A DNA stretch of 64,000 nt from GCA-003244245 sp050699975 (GTDB lineage Bacteria > Actinomycetota > Actinomycetes > Mycobacteriales > Pseudonocardiaceae). The translations under genes and the position numbers were made by a program. The stretch covers positions 6,573-70,572 of the forward strand of contig JBOHGH010000007.1 in assembly GCA_050699975.1 (NCBI GenBank), read 5' to 3'. The notes under the pieces were generated by a model, which saw nothing but the letters and a program-made list of their open reading frames with translations, had not been told where the DNA came from and made no database searches. Below, one piece after another: positions 44,228 to 52,194 of this stretch. Positions within the stretch are counted from its first letter, which is position 1. The number at the start of each line of letters is the position of its first letter.

Positions 44228-44283
44228 TGAACTCGTCGGGACCGACGTCTGTACGAACGGGAATGTCGGTCGCGTCGAGTTCA
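44228..44283. repeat. 56-bp palindromic repeat, copy B
   Basis: Begins TGAACTCGTC and ends GCGTCGAGTTCA. The arms share most bases with copy A at 32982-33037 while the central loop differs. It lies between the glucosidase stop and isnA of cluster 1. Confidence 0.6.
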
Positions 44284-44316
44284 GCCGGCAGGGCTGGGGT
44301 GACGCTGATACAACGG

Positions 44317-46938
44317 CTACTCAACGGGGGTGTTGCGGCGCAGCAGGCACTCCGCGACGAGGCCGGTCCAGCCGGTCTGGTGTGACGCGCCCAGCCCGGC
44401 CCCGGTGTCACCGTGGAAGTACTCGTAGAACCACAGCTGGTCGTGCCAGTGCGGGTCGGTCTGGAACAGCTCGTAGTTCCCGAACACCGGCCGGCGCCCG
44501 GCGGAGTCGTTGAGGAACGTGCTGATGAGGCGGTCGTTCAGGTCGGCGGCCACCTCAGCCAGCGTGCGCTTCACCCCGGAGCCGGTCGGGTGCTCGATGA
44601 CGAAGTCATCGCCGAAGAACCGGGCGAACCGCCCGATCGCCTCGACAAGCAGGTAATTGACGGGGAACCACACCGGCCCACGCCAGTTGGAGTTGCCGCC
44701 GAACAGGCCGCTCGTCGACTCGGCAGGCTCGTAGTCCACCGATGCGTGCAACTCGGGCAGGTCGAGCACGAACGGCGCGTCGCGGTGGTGGCGCGACACC
44801 GATCGCAGACCGTGCGGCGACAGGAACTCCTGCTCGGACAGCATCGGCTGCAGGATCCGCCGTAGCTGCTCGCGCCCCACGATCGACAGCAGCTGGCCCT
44901 CGGAGCCGCCCCGCACGTGGGTCTCCCCCACCACGTCGGCGTACTGCGGCAGGTGCGTGATGAACCAGCGCATCCGCGCAGTGAAGTCCGGCAGCCGCTG
45001 CAGGGTCGCGGTGCCCAGCGTCGTCGTCGCGCACAGCGGCAGCAGCCCGACCAGCGAGCGCACCCGCAGCGGGATCCGCCGCCCGTCAGCCGCGGACAGC
45101 ACGTCGTAGAAGAAGCCGTCGGTGGGATCCCACAGGCCGCCGTGGGCCGCCGAGGCGATCAGCGCGAAATGCTCGAAGAACTTGGTGGCGAGGTCCTCGT
45201 AGGCCCGGTCGTGCTCGGCGAGCACCAGGGCCATCTCCAGCAGGTTCAGGCAATACATCGCCATCCATGCGGTGCCATCGCTCTGCTCCAGGATCCCGGC
45301 CAGCGGCAGCGCCGCGGACCGGTCGATCGGCCCGATGTTGTCCAGGCCGAGGAACCCGCCCTCGAAGACGTTGTTGCCCTCGCTGTCCTTGCGATTCACC
45401 CACCAGGTGAAGTTCAGCAGCAGCTTGTGGAACACCCGGGCCAGGAAGTCGAAGTCGCGCGAGCCGTCAATCTCGAAGACCCGCAATGCAGCCCAGGCGT
45501 GCACCGGCGGGTTGACGTCACCGAAGGCCCACTCATACGCGGGTAGCTGGCCACCCGGGTGCATGTACCACTCGCGCAGCAACAACAGCAGCTGGTTCTT
45601 GGCGAACGTCGGGTCCAGGCGCGCCAGTGGCACGCAGTGGAACGCGAGGTCCCAAGCGGCGTACCAGGGGTACTCCCACGGGTCCGGCATCGAGATCACG
45701 TCGGCGTTGTTGAGATGCCGCCATGCGGAGTTGCGCCCGTGCCGTCGCTGCGACGGCGGTGGTGGGCCGGCCGGGTCGCCGTCGAGCCAGCGTGCCACGT
45801 CGTAGTGGAAGAACTGCTTGCCCCACAGCATCCCGGCCATCGCCTGCCGGAACATCAGCGCCTCATCGGTGGACGCCTCGGCGGGGATCAGCGCCCGGTA
45901 GAACTCGTCCGCCTCGGCGCGTCGGGCCGTCATCACCTCACTGAACCCGGTCCCCAGCTCACCGGCGCTGTCGCCGGTGGTCAGTCGCAGCCGGACCACG
46001 GACCGGCCACCGGCAGGCACATCGAGCCGGTACCACAGCGCACCTTTCGTGCCGAGCCCGTCCTGGTTGACGGTCGCGGCGCCGGTCACGACGTGATCAT
46101 TGATCCCGTCCTTGGGATGAGCCGAGCGACCCGGCACGCCGTAGAGCCGCGGGGTGTTGGTCTCGTTGTCGCACAGCAGCGGCTGTGGAGCACCGTCGCC
46201 ACCGAGCACCAGCGTGCCCAGCTCGGCGTGCCGTGCGATCAGCGTCCCGTCCGCGCCGGCGCGGATCTCCGGCACGGCCTCCTGCCCGGGCAGTCCCCAC
46301 GCCCAGGTGTTGCGGAACCACAGCGTCGGCAGCACGTGCAGCGTCGCCGCCTCCGGGCTGCGGTTGTCCACGGTGATCCGCAGGCACAGGTCGGCCGGGT
46401 CGGCCTTGGCATAGTCGACCGTCACCGCCCAGTACTGATCCTGCGCGAACACGCCGGTGTCGACCAGCTCGTACTCCGGTGCCTCCCGGCCCCGGCGGCG
46501 GTTCTGCTCGACCAGGTCGGCATACGGGAAGGGTCGCTGCGGGTAGTGGTAGCGCCAGGTCATCCAGGAGTGGGTGGGCGTGGAGTCCAGGTACCACCAG
46601 TACTCCTTGGCGTCCTCGCCGTGGTTGCCCTCCGGCCCGGTCAGCCCGAACATCCGCTCCTTGAGAATGGGGTCGACGCCGTTCCACAGCGCCAGGGCGA
46701 GGCAGAACGTCTGGCGATCGTCGCAGACCCCGGCCATGCCGTCCTCGTTCCAGCGGTACACCCGGGACCGGGCGTGGTCGTGCGGGAAGTGATCCCAGGC
46801 CTGGCCGTAGGAGCTGTAGTCCTCCCGGACGGTGCCCCAAGCCCGCTCGGACAGGTACGGGCCCCAGGCCCGCCAGGCCGCCGTGCCCTCGTCGGCTCGC
46901 TGAAGGCGGGTGTGCTCCGCTGACGTCGTCTGTCCCAT
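44317..46938 (-). CDS. Glucosidase, GH63/MGH1-like
   Basis: An 873-aa (alpha/alpha)6-barrel glycosidase of the family containing mannosylglycerate hydrolase-like and GH63 glucosidases. Typical blocks: WGPYLSERAWGTVREDYS, FPHDHARSRVYRWNEDG, YEWAFGDVNPPVHAWA, and GNSNWRGPVWFPVNYLLVEA near the C-terminus. It probably trims alpha-glucosyl units from glycogen-like or glucosylglycerate compounds. It is divergent from a debranching enzyme with 64 bp between starts, suggesting joint control. Its 3' end is duplicated as a remnant at 29532-29600. Confidence 0.87.
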   Translation of the reverse strand: MGQTTSAEHTRLQRADEGTAAWRAWGPYLSERAWGTVREDYSSYGQAWDHFPHDHARSRVYRWNEDGMAGVCDDRQTFCLALALWNGVDPILKERMFGLTGPEGNHGEDAKEYWWYLDSTPTHSWMTWRYHYPQRPFPYADLVEQNRRRGREAPEYELVDTGVFAQDQYWAVTVDYAKADPADLCLRITVDNRSPEAATLHVLPTLWFRNTWAWGLPGQEAVPEIRAGADGTLIARHAELGTLVLGGDGAPQPLLCDNETNTPRLYGVPGRSAHPKDGINDHVVTGAATVNQDGLGTKGALWYRLDVPAGGRSVVRLRLTTGDSAGELGTGFSEVMTARRAEADEFYRALIPAEASTDEALMFRQAMAGMLWGKQFFHYDVARWLDGDPAGPPPPSQRRHGRNSAWRHLNNADVISMPDPWEYPWYAAWDLAFHCVPLARLDPTFAKNQLLLLLREWYMHPGGQLPAYEWAFGDVNPPVHAWAALRVFEIDGSRDFDFLARVFHKLLLNFTWWVNRKDSEGNNVFEGGFLGLDNIGPIDRSAALPLAGILEQSDGTAWMAMYCLNLLEMALVLAEHDRAYEDLATKFFEHFALIASAAHGGLWDPTDGFFYDVLSAADGRRIPLRVRSLVGLLPLCATTTLGTATLQRLPDFTARMRWFITHLPQYADVVGETHVRGGSEGQLLSIVGREQLRRILQPMLSEQEFLSPHGLRSVSRHHRDAPFVLDLPELHASVDYEPAESTSGLFGGNSNWRGPVWFPVNYLLVEAIGRFARFFGDDFVIEHPTGSGVKRTLAEVAADLNDRLISTFLNDSAGRRPVFGNYELFQTDPHWHDQLWFYEYFHGDTGAGLGASHQTGWTGLVAECLLRRNTPVE

Positions 46939-47002
46939 GCTGGTCAGTACACCAGCCCGCGCCCGGCGTTACGTTCGGCCGTCGAGGGGACACTGCTGAT
47001 TC

Positions 47003-48922
47003 ATGACTCCGCTGCGCATCGCCTTCGGTCCTGCCGTGTGCACGTCGCTGGCCGAGGGCGGTGACCGGGAGTGGCTGGTAGCCGATGGCTGCGGCGGTTA
47101 CGCGATGGGCACCGTCTGCGGGCTGCGCACCCGGCGCTACCACGGCCTGCTGGTGCCGGCGGTCGCCGGCCCGTCGACGCGCCGCCTCGGCCTGGTCGCG
47201 CTGGACCCGATGCTGGTGCTGGCGTCGGGCACCTCCGTACGGCTCGGCGTGCACGAGTGGTCGGGCGGGGCGGTGGCGCCTGCCGGGCACACGTTCCTTG
47301 AGTCGTTCGACCTCGACGACGGGCTACCGCGCTGGCGGTGGCGGGTGGGCGACGTCGTGCTGGAACGTGAGTTGGCGATGCGCCACGGTGGCGCGTCGCT
47401 GGCGGTGGTGCACCGGCTACTGGCTGGCGGGCCGGTGCGCCTGGTGCTGGAGGCGCTGGTGACCTGGCGCGACGCGCACGGCGAGCGCTACGCGGGCGGG
47501 CCGCTGCTCGTCGAGCACGGCGACGGCGGGGCGGTGGTCGAGGGATCCTTCCGGCTGCGCGGGCCCGGCTGGGCGCCGGCCGGAGACTGGTACCGCGGCG
47601 TGCACACCCGGCTGGAGGCACAGCGCGGGCTCACGGCCGAGGAGGACCTCTGGCTGGCCGGCCGGTTCGCCGCCGACCTGTCCAGCGCTGGCGACACGCT
47701 GCCGGTATCGGCGTGGGCCGGTGACCTCGCGGTTGAGCCCGCACCGGCCGTCGATGTGATCGCGGCTGCGCGCGAGCGGGCCCGCGCCCTGATGGCTACC
47801 GCGGGTGCGGCCGACGAGGTGGCGGCGCGGCTCGTGCTGGCTGCCGACGCGTTCATCACCACTGCGCCGGACGTCGTCGCGGGTTACCCGTGGTTCGGCG
47901 CGTGGTCGCGGGACACCATGACGTCCTATGAGGGGCTGTTTCTGGCCACTGGCCGGGCCAGCGAGGGGCGGGCGCTGCTGCACGGGTACGCCGCGACGGT
48001 CTCCAAGGGCATGCTGGCCAACACCGCAGACACCGGCGCAACCGAGTACAACACCGCCGACGCCACGCTGTGGTTCATCCACGCCATCGACCGCCATGTC
48101 GCAGCGGCCGGCGACCTCGATCTTGCCGCTGCCCTCGTCCCGGTGCTGGATGGGGTGGTCAAGGCGCACATGCAGGGCACCCGGTACGGCATCCGCGTCG
48201 ACCCCGCCGACGGGCTGCTGGCCCAGGGCCAACCCGGCTACGCCCTGACCTGGATGGATGCCCGGGTCGACGGGGTCGGCGTGACGCCTCGCATCGGCAA
48301 GCCGGTGGACATCAACGCGCTGTGGGTGAACGGTCTAGCGGCGCTGCGGGAGTTGCACGCGCGTCTGGGCTCGGATCCGCCGGAGATCGCCGCGCTGCAC
48401 GAGCGCGCCCGCAGGTCCTTCGCCGCCCGCTTCCCTACTCCCCGCGGCGGGCTTTACGACGTCGTCGATGGCCCGGTCGGCGACGACGACACCGTGCGGC
48501 CCAACCAACTGCTCGCGTTCTCGCTGCCGCATGCGCCGCTCACCGACCCCGGCGCCGTCGGTGCCCTCGCCGCGTCGCTGCTCACCCCGCTCGGGCTGCG
48601 CAGCCTCGCGCCCGGCTCGCCCGGCTACCTCGGCCGGCACCGCGGGGGGTCGCGCGAGCGCGACGGCGCCTACCACCAGGGCACGGTCTGGCCGTGGCTG
48701 ATCGGTCCCTACGTCGATGCCTGCCGGCGCACCGGCCTGCCCGCCGACGGCGTGCTCGACGGTCTGGCAGCGCACCTGGCCGAGTGGGGGCTGGGCTCGG
48801 TCTCCGAGACCACCGACGGCGACCCACCGCACGCCGCCACCGGCTGCCCGTTCCAAGCCTGGTCGGTAGCCGAACTGATCCGCGCCATGCGGAGCGAACC
48901 GGTAAAGTCAATGGTCAGATGA
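47003..48922 (+). CDS. Amylo-alpha-1,6-glucosidase (glycogen debranching, GDE type)
   Basis: A 639-aa protein. The N-terminal domain has EWLVADGCGGYAMGTVCGL and RRYHGLLV, typical of GDE N-terminal regions. The catalytic (alpha/alpha)6 barrel has VAGYPWFGAWSRDTM (acid residue), DATLWFIHAI, and ALTWMDARV. It hydrolyses alpha-1,6 branches. It is divergent from the GH63-like glucosidase. The pqq genes begin 115 bp after its stop on the same strand. Confidence 0.9.
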   Translation: MTPLRIAFGPAVCTSLAEGGDREWLVADGCGGYAMGTVCGLRTRRYHGLLVPAVAGPSTRRLGLVALDPMLVLASGTSVRLGVHEWSGGAVAPAGHTFLESFDLDDGLPRWRWRVGDVVLERELAMRHGGASLAVVHRLLAGGPVRLVLEALVTWRDAHGERYAGGPLLVEHGDGGAVVEGSFRLRGPGWAPAGDWYRGVHTRLEAQRGLTAEEDLWLAGRFAADLSSAGDTLPVSAWAGDLAVEPAPAVDVIAAARERARALMATAGAADEVAARLVLAADAFITTAPDVVAGYPWFGAWSRDTMTSYEGLFLATGRASEGRALLHGYAATVSKGMLANTADTGATEYNTADATLWFIHAIDRHVAAAGDLDLAAALVPVLDGVVKAHMQGTRYGIRVDPADGLLAQGQPGYALTWMDARVDGVGVTPRIGKPVDINALWVNGLAALRELHARLGSDPPEIAALHERARRSFAARFPTPRGGLYDVVDGPVGDDDTVRPNQLLAFSLPHAPLTDPGAVGALAASLLTPLGLRSLAPGSPGYLGRHRGGSRERDGAYHQGTVWPWLIGPYVDACRRTGLPADGVLDGLAAHLAEWGLGSVSETTDGDPPHAATGCPFQAWSVAELIRAMRSEPVKSMVR

Positions 48923-49037
48923 CCTTGACATCGGTCGGTGCGCTCTGCCACCATGAAGAACTTCTTATTTGCGATTCTGGTAAAGAATTCGCACCGGTTA
49001 TTATGATGCCGGTTTCGAGTGACAGCGGAGGTCGAAT
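48923..49037 (+). promoter_or_regulatory. Upstream region of the pqq operon
   Basis: A 115-bp stretch, noticeably more AT-rich than its surroundings. It contains TTGACA at 48925-48930 and an ACCGG/CCGGT stem near 48993-49013. GCGGAGG stands just before pqqA and is its ribosome site. The -10 element is not clear. Confidence 0.4.
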
Positions 49038-49193
49038 ATGGTCACTGTCCACGATCAGCACGGTCGCGTTGTCAGCGGGAGGATCGAGGAGCCTGCACAG
49101 AGCGCACGGAGCGCGCGCCGGCAGTGGGTGGCGCCGGTCTGGGCGCGGCTGGAAACCCCCATGGAAGTCACGATGTACGTGGCTCGGCGCTAA
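49038..49193 (+). CDS. pqqA: PqqA, pyrroloquinoline quinone precursor peptide
   Basis: A 51-aa ribosomal peptide. The C-terminal part reads WVAPVWARLETPMEVTMYVA, containing the obligatory Glu43-x-x-x-Tyr47 pair whose side chains are cross-linked by PqqE and become PQQ. The start is ATG 49038, preceded by GGAGG. The N-terminus is longer than in proteobacterial PqqA (22-29 aa). A GTG-started frame at 49019 overlaps it but is only an upstream extension of pqqB. It lies 20 bp before pqqB. Confidence 0.93.
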   Translation: MVTVHDQHGRVVSGRIEEPAQSARSARRQWVAPVWARLETPMEVTMYVARR

Positions 49194-49213
49194 GGTTAGT
49201 CAGCTTCGCTGCG

Positions 49214-50140
49214 ATGCTCGTTCGCATTCTGGGCTCTGCTGCCGGCGGTGGGGTACCGCAATGGAACTGCGGGTGTCCGGGGTGCACCGCCGCGCGGTCA
49301 GGTTCGCGCCCAGTGAGTCGGCGACGTTCGTCCACTGTTGCCGTCGGTGATGATGCGGGCGAGTGGTTTCTGGGCAATGCTGGGCCAGATCTCGACGCTG
49401 CGCTTTGCGAGTGCCCCCCGCTATGGCCTGGCCCCGGTGACTCCACTGCACCGATACATGGCGTTTTTCTCACCGATGCCGAGCTCGACCATACACTGGG
49501 GTTGCTGTCGCTCCGGCAGGCGAGCGAGCTGCATGTGTACGCAACCGCGGCGGTGCGAATTCTGTTGACCCGCTGCGGGGTGCTCCCGACGTTGGAGAGC
49601 TACACGGTGGTGCGTTGGCACGAGGTTCGCCCCGGTGAGCCATTCGCGTTGCAGTATCGGCATGGCGCGGTGTCGCCGATGTGGTGTGAGCCTTTCGACG
49701 TCAGTTGCGGTCGGCTTCCCCGCTACGCTCGGGGCGGTGACTTCACGGGTCCCACCTCCGGCGTGGTCATCGGTTACCGGATCACCGACCAGCGCAGCAC
49801 TCGCTCGGTGGTGTTTCTCCCCTCGGTCCCAGCGTTCGACGAGGGCCTCCTCAAGCACCTTGAGCAGGCACATCTGGTCCTCGTGGACGGCACGTTCTGG
49901 GCCGACGACGAGCTTGAGGCGCGCGGGCGCGGGACCGCGACGGCTCGCTCGATGGGCCACCTGCCGGTCAACGGTGCGGACGGTAGCCTGCACCTGCTTC
50001 GGCGACTGACCGAGGCGCACGTTGTGTATACCCACGTCAACAACACCAATCCGATGCTGTTCGAGGACGGGCCCGAACGAGCGTGCCTCGCCGGCGCCGG
50101 CGCAAGCATCGCCGAGGACGGTGCCCAATACGAGCTCTGA
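49214..50140 (+). CDS. pqqB: PqqB
   Basis: A 308-aa metallo-beta-lactamase-fold protein. The N-terminus MLVRILGSAAGGGVPQWNCG and the following Cys-rich PGC are the family hallmark; TDAELDHTLGLLSLR holds the metal site and AHVVYTHVNNTNPML the C-terminal His region. In PQQ synthesis it acts as a hydroxylase on the diamino acid intermediate. The start ATG 49214 is chosen by homology. Confidence 0.95.
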   Translation: MLVRILGSAAGGGVPQWNCGCPGCTAARSGSRPVSRRRSSTVAVGDDAGEWFLGNAGPDLDAALCECPPLWPGPGDSTAPIHGVFLTDAELDHTLGLLSLRQASELHVYATAAVRILLTRCGVLPTLESYTVVRWHEVRPGEPFALQYRHGAVSPMWCEPFDVSCGRLPRYARGGDFTGPTSGVVIGYRITDQRSTRSVVFLPSVPAFDEGLLKHLEQAHLVLVDGTFWADDELEARGRGTATARSMGHLPVNGADGSLHLLRRLTEAHVVYTHVNNTNPMLFEDGPERACLAGAGASIAEDGAQYEL

Positions 50141-50151
50141 GAGAGGAAGAG

Positions 50152-50856
50152 ATGGGCGAAAGCCTGCCGGTGTTAAACCGTGACGACTTCGAGGGCATGC
50201 TGCGTGCTCAGGAGCGCAGTTACTGGGACAAGCATCCTTTTCATCAGCGGATGGCCGCCGGTGAGCTCGAGCCTTCTCACCTGCAGGCTTATGTGGCCAA
50301 CCGGTGGTATTACCAGCGAAGTCTGCCGCAGAAGGACGCCGCCATCATCGCGAACTGCCCGCTGCCAGAGGTCCGCCGGCGGTGGCTACCGCGAATCTCC
50401 TACCACGACGGCACCGCCAACGGTGACGGTGGTTGCGCCCGGTGGCTGGTGCTGGCTGATGCGGTCGGATTGAACCGGGCGGAGGTCACTGACGAGCTGC
50501 ATCTGCTGCCGGGGGTGCGCTTTGCAGTCGATTCCTATGTCACCTTCGCTCGGACGAGGCCATGGGTCGAGGGTATCGCGTCGTCATTGACCGAACTATT
50601 CGCCCCGCAGGCGATGGCTGCCCGCACGGCTGCATTGAAAAAATACTACTCTTGGATCAATCGCGACGCTCTGGGATACTTTGAATCGCGGATAGACCAG
50701 GCTCCACAAGAATGCGCAGACGCGCTGGATATCGTGTTGTCGCATTGCCGGTCGAGGGACAGCCAGGACGCCGCCCTGCGCGCGCTGGCGTTCAAGACCG
50801 ATGTGCTGTGGAGCATGCTCGATGCAATCGAGCATTCGCTGCAGGTGCGTCGGTGA
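50152..50856 (+). CDS. pqqC: PqqC, PQQ synthase
   Basis: A 234-aa helical oxidase of the TENA/PqqC fold that performs the last ring closure and eight-electron oxidation. Recognised by KHPFHQRMAAGELEPSHLQA, NRWYYQRSLPQKDAAI, ISYHDG and LFAPQAMAAR. The start is ATG 50152 after GAGAGGAAGAG. Its stop overlaps the pqqD start. Confidence 0.96.
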   Translation: MGESLPVLNRDDFEGMLRAQERSYWDKHPFHQRMAAGELEPSHLQAYVANRWYYQRSLPQKDAAIIANCPLPEVRRRWLPRISYHDGTANGDGGCARWLVLADAVGLNRAEVTDELHLLPGVRFAVDSYVTFARTRPWVEGIASSLTELFAPQAMAARTAALKKYYSWINRDALGYFESRIDQAPQECADALDIVLSHCRSRDSQDAALRALAFKTDVLWSMLDAIEHSLQVRR

Positions 50857-51134
50857 CGGAGGTGTTGTCGCTCACCGACCGGCCGCAGCTGCGCCGCGGG
50901 GTGCGCGCCGGGACCGATCCGCTCAGCGGTGAGACGGTGCTGCTCTTCCCGGAGGGTGTGCTCATCATGAACGAGACGGCGGCAGCCGTCGTCCGGCAGT
51001 GCGACGGCCGCCACAGTGTGGCTGACGTGTTGCAGTCGGTCGGCGAGGTGTACGACGACGTCGCGGTTGAGGGCGTCTTGTCGCTGCTGCAGGACCTGAT
51101 CGCCCAGGGTCTGCTGGTGGCCAGCAGTGGATAG
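50853..51134 (+). CDS. pqqD: PqqD, peptide chaperone
   Basis: A 93-aa winged-helix-like RiPP recognition protein that binds PqqA and presents it to PqqE. Visible blocks: LRRGVRAGTDPLSGETVLLF, PEGVLIMNETAAAVVRQCDG, and LLQDLIAQGLL. The start is GTG 50853, overlapping the pqqC stop, and its end overlaps pqqE by 8 bp. Confidence 0.94.
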   Translation: MTEVLSLTDRPQLRRGVRAGTDPLSGETVLLFPEGVLIMNETAAAVVRQCDGRHSVADVLQSVGEVYDDVAVEGVLSLLQDLIAQGLLVASSG

Positions 51135-52194
51135 GCCGCTCGGCCTGCTTGCCGAGCTGACCTACCGCTGCCCCCTGCACTGCCCGTACTGCTCCAATCC
51201 CGTGGCTGTCCCGGCGGCAGCGGAGCTGGCGCTGCACGAGTGGTTTCGCGTGCTGGACGAGGCCCGGCAGCTCGGCGTGCTGCAACTGCACCTCACCGGA
51301 GGTGAGCCGCTGGCCCGGCCCGACCTGACCCCGCTCGTCGCACGGGCCCGCGATCGAGGTTTCTACGTCAACCTGGTCACCAGTGGGGTGGGCCTCGACG
51401 AGCTGCGGGCGGCCGAACTCGCGCAGGCCGGGCTCGACCACGTCCAACTCAGCATCCAGGACGCCGACCGGGCGGCTGCCGACGAGGTGGCAGGTGCCCG
51501 CGTCTGGGACCGCAAGATGGCGGCCGCCCGGGCGGTCACGGCGCTGGAGCTGCCGCTGACGATCAACGTCGTCCTGCATCGCGGGAACATCGGCCGTGTC
51601 GGGCGCCTGGTCGATCTCGCCGTTGCGCTCGGTGCCGACCGGCTCGAGCTCGCACATACGCAGTATTACGGCTGGGCGCTCCTCAACCGGTCAGCATTGC
51701 TGCCGACGCGCGAACAGGCCGTCGCCGCGGAGCAGGCTGTCGCGCAAGCGCGTGCGGCACACGGCGACACCCTTGAGATCCTTTATGTCGTCGCGGACTA
51801 CTACGAGCCTTACCCGAAGCCCTGCATGCACGGCTGGGGACGGCGGCACATCGTCATCGCACCCGACGGCCGGGCGCTGCCGTGCCCGGCGGCCGGGCAG
51901 ATCGTCGGGCTGGACATCGACAGCGTGCGGGAACGCTCACTGGGCGCGATCTGGCGCCACTCCACCGCCTTCACCCGGTTTCGCGGGTCGGAGTGGATGC
52001 CGGAGCCGTGCCGGAGCTGCCCGCGCAAGGAGGTCGACTTCGGCGGCTGCCGCTGCCAGGCGTTCCAGCTCACCGGTGACGCCGCCCGGGCGGACCCGGT
52101 GTGCCAGCTGTCGCCCGACCATCATCTGGTGCGGGCTGTTGTCGATACCGCCGGGACGCAGCAGCCGCTGCGTCCACGGGTGAATCCGCGGTAG
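51127..52194 (+). CDS. pqqE: PqqE, radical SAM PqqA cross-linking enzyme (C-terminus replaced by IS)
   Basis: A 355-aa radical SAM enzyme. CPLHCPYC gives the SAM-cluster CxxxCxxC; the C-terminal SPASM region has CMHGWG, LPCPAAG, EPCRSCPRKEVDFGGCRCQAF. It links Glu and Tyr of PqqA. The stop TAG is supplied by the IS end at 52190. Joining the two sides of the 8-bp target duplication restores a native ending: after VNP, LHHGPPTQQ and a stop at 53676-53678. The IS therefore swaps nine residues for one Arg, beyond the last cysteine, so activity is probably kept. Confidence 0.95.
   Translation: MDRPLGLLAELTYRCPLHCPYCSNPVAVPAAAELALHEWFRVLDEARQLGVLQLHLTGGEPLARPDLTPLVARARDRGFYVNLVTSGVGLDELRAAELAQAGLDHVQLSIQDADRAAADEVAGARVWDRKMAAARAVTALELPLTINVVLHRGNIGRVGRLVDLAVALGADRLELAHTQYYGWALLNRSALLPTREQAVAAEQAVAQARAAHGDTLEILYVVADYYEPYPKPCMHGWGRRHIVIAPDGRALPCPAAGQIVGLDIDSVRERSLGAIWRHSTAFTRFRGSEWMPEPCRSCPRKEVDFGGCRCQAFQLTGDAARADPVCQLSPDHHLVRAVVDTAGTQQPLRPRVNPR

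Larger units (their letters stand above)
43918..44316. other. Intergenic region upstream of cluster 1
   Basis: About 400 bp holding the cluster 1 promoter on the minus strand, two strong hairpins near 44.1 kb and the 56-bp palindromic repeat copy B. No coding frame is convincing. The glucosidase ends at its right edge, so readthrough into isnA must be stopped here. Confidence 0.6.

Noticed and set aside
45559..46923. Long plus-strand frame across the glucosidase gene
   Set aside because: Antisense to a clear GH63-like gene; composition is typical of a shadow frame.
49019..49213. N-terminal extension of PqqB from a GTG at 49019
   Set aside because: It overlaps pqqA, has no family similarity, and all PqqB homologues start at the MLVRILGS region (49214).
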